Source: Siphonodentalium dalli (lineage: Eukaryota > Mollusca > Scaphopoda > Gadilida > Siphonodentaliidae). From it: a DNA stretch of 64,000 bases. The notes below the pieces were generated by a model that did no database searches, was not told where the DNA came from, and saw only the letters and a program-made list of their open reading frames with translations. The number at the start of each line of letters is the position of its first letter. Within the stretch, counting starts at the first letter, position 1. Of the stretch, positions 61,980-64,000 are shown one piece after another. The stretch is from positions 12,043,287 to 12,107,286 of the forward strand of contig CP136061.1 of NCBI GenBank assembly GCA_032622095.1. Direction: 5' to 3'. A program made the position numbers and the translations under genes.

Positions 61980-62440
61980 TCTGCATTGTTCATGTCTGTA
62001 TCGTTGTGGTGAGGTACCGGTGGGTGTTTCTGTGTTCTGCATTGTTCATGTCTGTATCGTTGTGGTGAGGTACCGGTGGGTGTTTCTGTGTTCTGCATTG
62101 TTAATGCCTGTATCGTTGTGGTGAGGTACCGGTGGGTGTTTCTGTATTCTGCATTGTTCATGCCTGTATCGTTGTGGTGAGGTACGGGTGGGTGTTTCTG
62201 TATTCTGCATTGTTCATGCCTGTATCGTTGTGTTGAGGTACCGGTGAGTGTTTCTGTATTCTGCATTGTACATGCCTGTATCGTTGTGGTGAGGTACCGG
62301 TGGGTGTTTCTGTGTTCTGCATTGTTCATGTCTGTATCGTTGTGGTGAGGTACCGGTGGGTGTTTCTGTGTTCTGCATTGTTCATGCCTGTATCGTTGTG
62401 GTGAGGTACCGGTGGGTGTTTCTGTATTCTGCATTGTTCA
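61980..62440 (+). repeat. 5-monomer (280 bp) duplication with GTGTTCTGC
   Basis: Two GTGTTCTGC+ATGTCTG monomers near 62,031-62,090 recur 280 bp later near 62,311-62,370. Two monomers here lack the usual minus-strand stop: TTAATG near 62,103 and GTACATG near 62,270. That is why the longest open frame of the window, 166 codons on the minus strand, falls here; it is repeat sequence, not a gene. Confidence 0.8.
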
Positions 62441-62829
62441 TGCCTGTATCGTTGTGGTGAGGTACCGGTGGGTGTTTCTGTATTCTGCATTGTTCATGCC
62501 TGTATCGTTGTGGTGAGGTACCGGTGAGTGTTTCTGTATTCTGCATTGTTCATGCCTGTATCGTTGTGGTGAGGTACCGGTGAGTGTTTCTGTATTCTGC
62601 ATTGTTCATGCCTGTATCGATGTGGTGAGGTACGGGTGGGTGTTTCTGTATTCTGCGTTGTTCATGCCTGTATCGTTGTGGTGAGGTACCGGTGGGTGTT
62701 TCTGTGTTCTGCATTGTTCATGTCTGTATCGTTGTGGTGAGGTACCGGTGGGTGTTTCTGTGTTCTACATTGTTCATGCCTGTATCGTTGTGGTGAGGTA
62801 CCGGTGGGTGTTTCTGTATTATGCATTGT

Positions 62830-64000
62830 TCATGCCTGTATCGTTGTGGTGAGGTACCGGTTGGTGTTTCTGTATTCTGCATTGTTCATGCCTGTATCGA
62901 TGTGGTGAGGTACGGGTGGGTGTTTCTGTATTCCGCATTGTTCATGCCTGTATCGTTGTGGTGAGGTACCGGTGGGTGTTTCTGTATTCTACATTGTTCA
63001 TGCCTGTATCGTTGTGGTGAGGTACCGGTGGGTGTTTCTGTATTCTGCATTGTTCATGCATGTATCGTTGTGGTGAGGTACCGGTGGGTGTTTCTGTATT
63101 CTGCATTGTTCATGCCTGTATCGTTGTGGTGAGGTACCGGTGGGTGTTTCTGTATTCTGCATTGTTCATGCATGTATCATTGTGGTGAGGTACCGGTGGG
63201 TATTTCTGTATTCTGCATTGTTCATGCCTGTATCGTTGTGGTGAGGTACCGGTTGGTGTTTCTGTATTCTGCATTGTTCATGCCTGTATCGATGTGGTGA
63301 GGTACGGGTGGGTGTTTCTGTATTCCGCATTGTTCATGCCTGTATCGTTGTGGTGAGGTACCGGTGGGTGTTTCTGTATTCTACATTGTTCATGCCTGTA
63401 TCGTTGTGGTGAGGTACCGGTGGGTGTTTCTGTATTCTGCATTGTTCATGCATGTATCGTTGTGGTGAGGTACCGGTGGGTGTTTCTGTATTCTGCATTG
63501 TTCATGCCTGTATCGTTGTGGTGAGGTACCGGTGGGTGTTTCTGTATTCTGCATTGTTCATGCCTGTATCGTTGTGGTGAGGTACCGGTGGGTGTTTCTG
63601 TATTCTGCATTGTTCATGCATGTATCGTTGTGGTGAGGTACCGGTGGGTGTTTCTGTATGCTGCATTGTTCATGCCTGTATCGTTGTGGTGAGGTACCGG
63701 TGGGTGTTTCTGTATGCTGCATTGTTCATGCCTGTATCGTTGTGGTGAGGTACCGGTGGGTATTTCTGTATTCTGCATTGTTCATGCCTGTATCGTTGTG
63801 GTGAGGTACCGGTGAGTGTTTCTGTATTCTGCATTGTTCATGTCTGTATCGTTGTGGTGAGGTAAGGGTGGGTATTTCTGTATTCTGCATTGTTCATGGC
63901 TGTATCGTTGTGGTGAGGTACCGGTGGGTGTTTCTGTATTCCGCATTGTTCATGCCTGTATCGTTGTGGTGAGGTACCGGTGGGTGTTTCTGTATTCTGC
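62830..64000. repeat. Array domain 8: 7-monomer duplication and right edge
   Basis: GGTTGGTG, CGATG+TACGGG+TATTCCGC, TATTCTAC, consensus, GCATG+GGGTG and consensus monomers occur from about 62,835 and again 392 bp later; TACGGG lies at 62,911 and 63,303. GTATCATT near 63,178 is a rare loss of the first CpG. Beyond 63,840 an ATGTCTG+TAAGGG+GGGTATTT monomer followed by ATGGCTG resembles 780-850 at the left end. The window ends at monomer position 55, so the array continues. Confidence 0.85.

Larger units (their letters stand above)
45330..62830. repeat. Array domain 7: heterogeneous monomers with short local repeats
   Basis: About 17.5 kb of monomers with five of the nine indels in the window and no multi-kilobase block copy that I could find. 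Small in-register duplications include 3 monomers near 47.7-48.05 kb, 10 monomers at 48.05-49.03 kb, 8 monomers at 49.37-49.98 kb, 2 monomers near 52.57 kb, 5 monomers at 52.9-53.4 kb, 3 monomers at 56.9-57.1 and 57.3-57.5 kb, 2 monomers at 59.3-59.5 kb, 4 monomers at 59.94-60.39 kb and 5 monomers at 62.0-62.4 kb. No gene is present. Confidence 0.85.
1..64000. repeat. 56-bp satellite array, about 1,143 head-to-tail monomers
   Basis: Every line of the window reads as the same 56-bp unit in the same direction. Counting from TTGTTCATGC at base 1, the unit holds TGTATCG at 12-18, GTGGTGAGG at 21-29, the overlapping palindromes GGTACC (28-33) and ACCGGT (31-36), GTTTCTGTATT at 41-51 and CTGCA at 52-56. 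No monomer is inverted and no foreign sequence interrupts the array. Phase moves from 1 at the first base to 55 at the last, a net loss of 7 bases that nine located indels explain. Most monomers differ from consensus by zero to about four substitutions. The G/T bias of the strand shown is a property of the unit; the choice of strand is arbitrary. A gene-free array of this size is typical of eukaryotic heterochromatin. The family is not one I recognise, and array continues past both edges. Confidence 0.98.

Noticed and set aside
1-64000. Dozens of open reading frames of 60-166 codons on both strands as possible repeat-protein genes
   Set aside because: They all read the same 56-bp repeat in rotating frames, start and stop at the same monomer landmarks, overlap on both strands, and exist only where a TGA is mutated or an indel intervenes. 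There is no codon bias, splice structure or unique coding sequence.
1-64000. CRISPR array
   Set aside because: There are no unique spacers. The entire 56-bp unit is conserved, and variation is point substitution at recurring positions.
1-64000. Telomeric repeat because of the G/T-rich GGTGGGTG segment
   Set aside because: The unit is 56 bp with mixed sequence and no short T/G telomere motif in tandem. Subtelomeric location remains possible but is not shown by the sequence.
1-64000. Ribosomal spacer subrepeats or a tRNA/rRNA cluster
   Set aside because: No rRNA or tRNA sequence occurs in the window, and spacer subrepeat arrays are normally far shorter than 64 kb.
1-64000. A novel multi-gene biological system
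   Set aside because: No part of the window contains non-repeat sequence that could encode one. The noteworthy content is the structure and evolution of the satellite itself.

Overview
The whole 64 kb window is one uninterrupted tandem (satellite) array. I see no gene, RNA gene, transposon, CRISPR array or unique sequence anywhere in it. The monomer is 56 bp, repeated head to tail in a single orientation. Tracking repeat phase from base 1 (monomer position 1) to base 64000 (monomer position 55) gives about 1,143 monomers with a net loss of only 7 bases. That loss is fully explained by nine small indels, at about 15,564, 22,520, 23,015, 23,438, 50,384, 53,667, 54,381, 58,976 and 59,784. The consensus contains 6 A, 9 C, 18 G and 23 T, so the strand shown is strongly G/T-rich (about 73%), with about 48% G+C. 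Its centre carries overlapping palindromes GGTACC and ACCGGT. A gene-free satellite of this size points to a nuclear eukaryotic genome, in a centromeric, pericentromeric, subtelomeric or other heterochromatic block. The species cannot be named from this sequence.

Layout by shared variant monomers: (1) 1-3,400 is built from copied blocks offset by 15, 27 and 42 monomers. (2) 3,401-14,050 is a heterogeneous run with short 2- to 4-monomer local repeats. (3) 14,050-31,230 is a domain of multi-kilobase block duplications marked by a variant reading TTCATTCATTTATCG. (4) 31,230-39,250 is a second block-duplicated domain, with 25-, 60- and 61-monomer offsets. (5) 39,250-40,000 is a short run rich in TATTCCGC monomers. 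(6) 40,000-45,330 is a third block domain, with 28-, 70- and 75-monomer offsets. (7) 45,330-62,830 is heterogeneous, with small local tandem units of 2, 3, 4, 5, 8 and 10 monomers and one block shared with 38 kb. (8) 62,830-64,000 holds a 7-monomer duplication and runs off the right edge. Array sequence reaches both edges, so the true array is longer than the window.

The window encodes no pathway. Open reading frames over 200 bp occur only where the single TGA per strand per monomer is lost by substitution or bypassed by an indel. What deserves attention is the history of the array: in-register block amplification, a mosaic of shared variant strings, private indels, and a possible two-quartet G-quadruplex motif in each consensus monomer. 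All block boundaries and identities were read by eye and are approximate.
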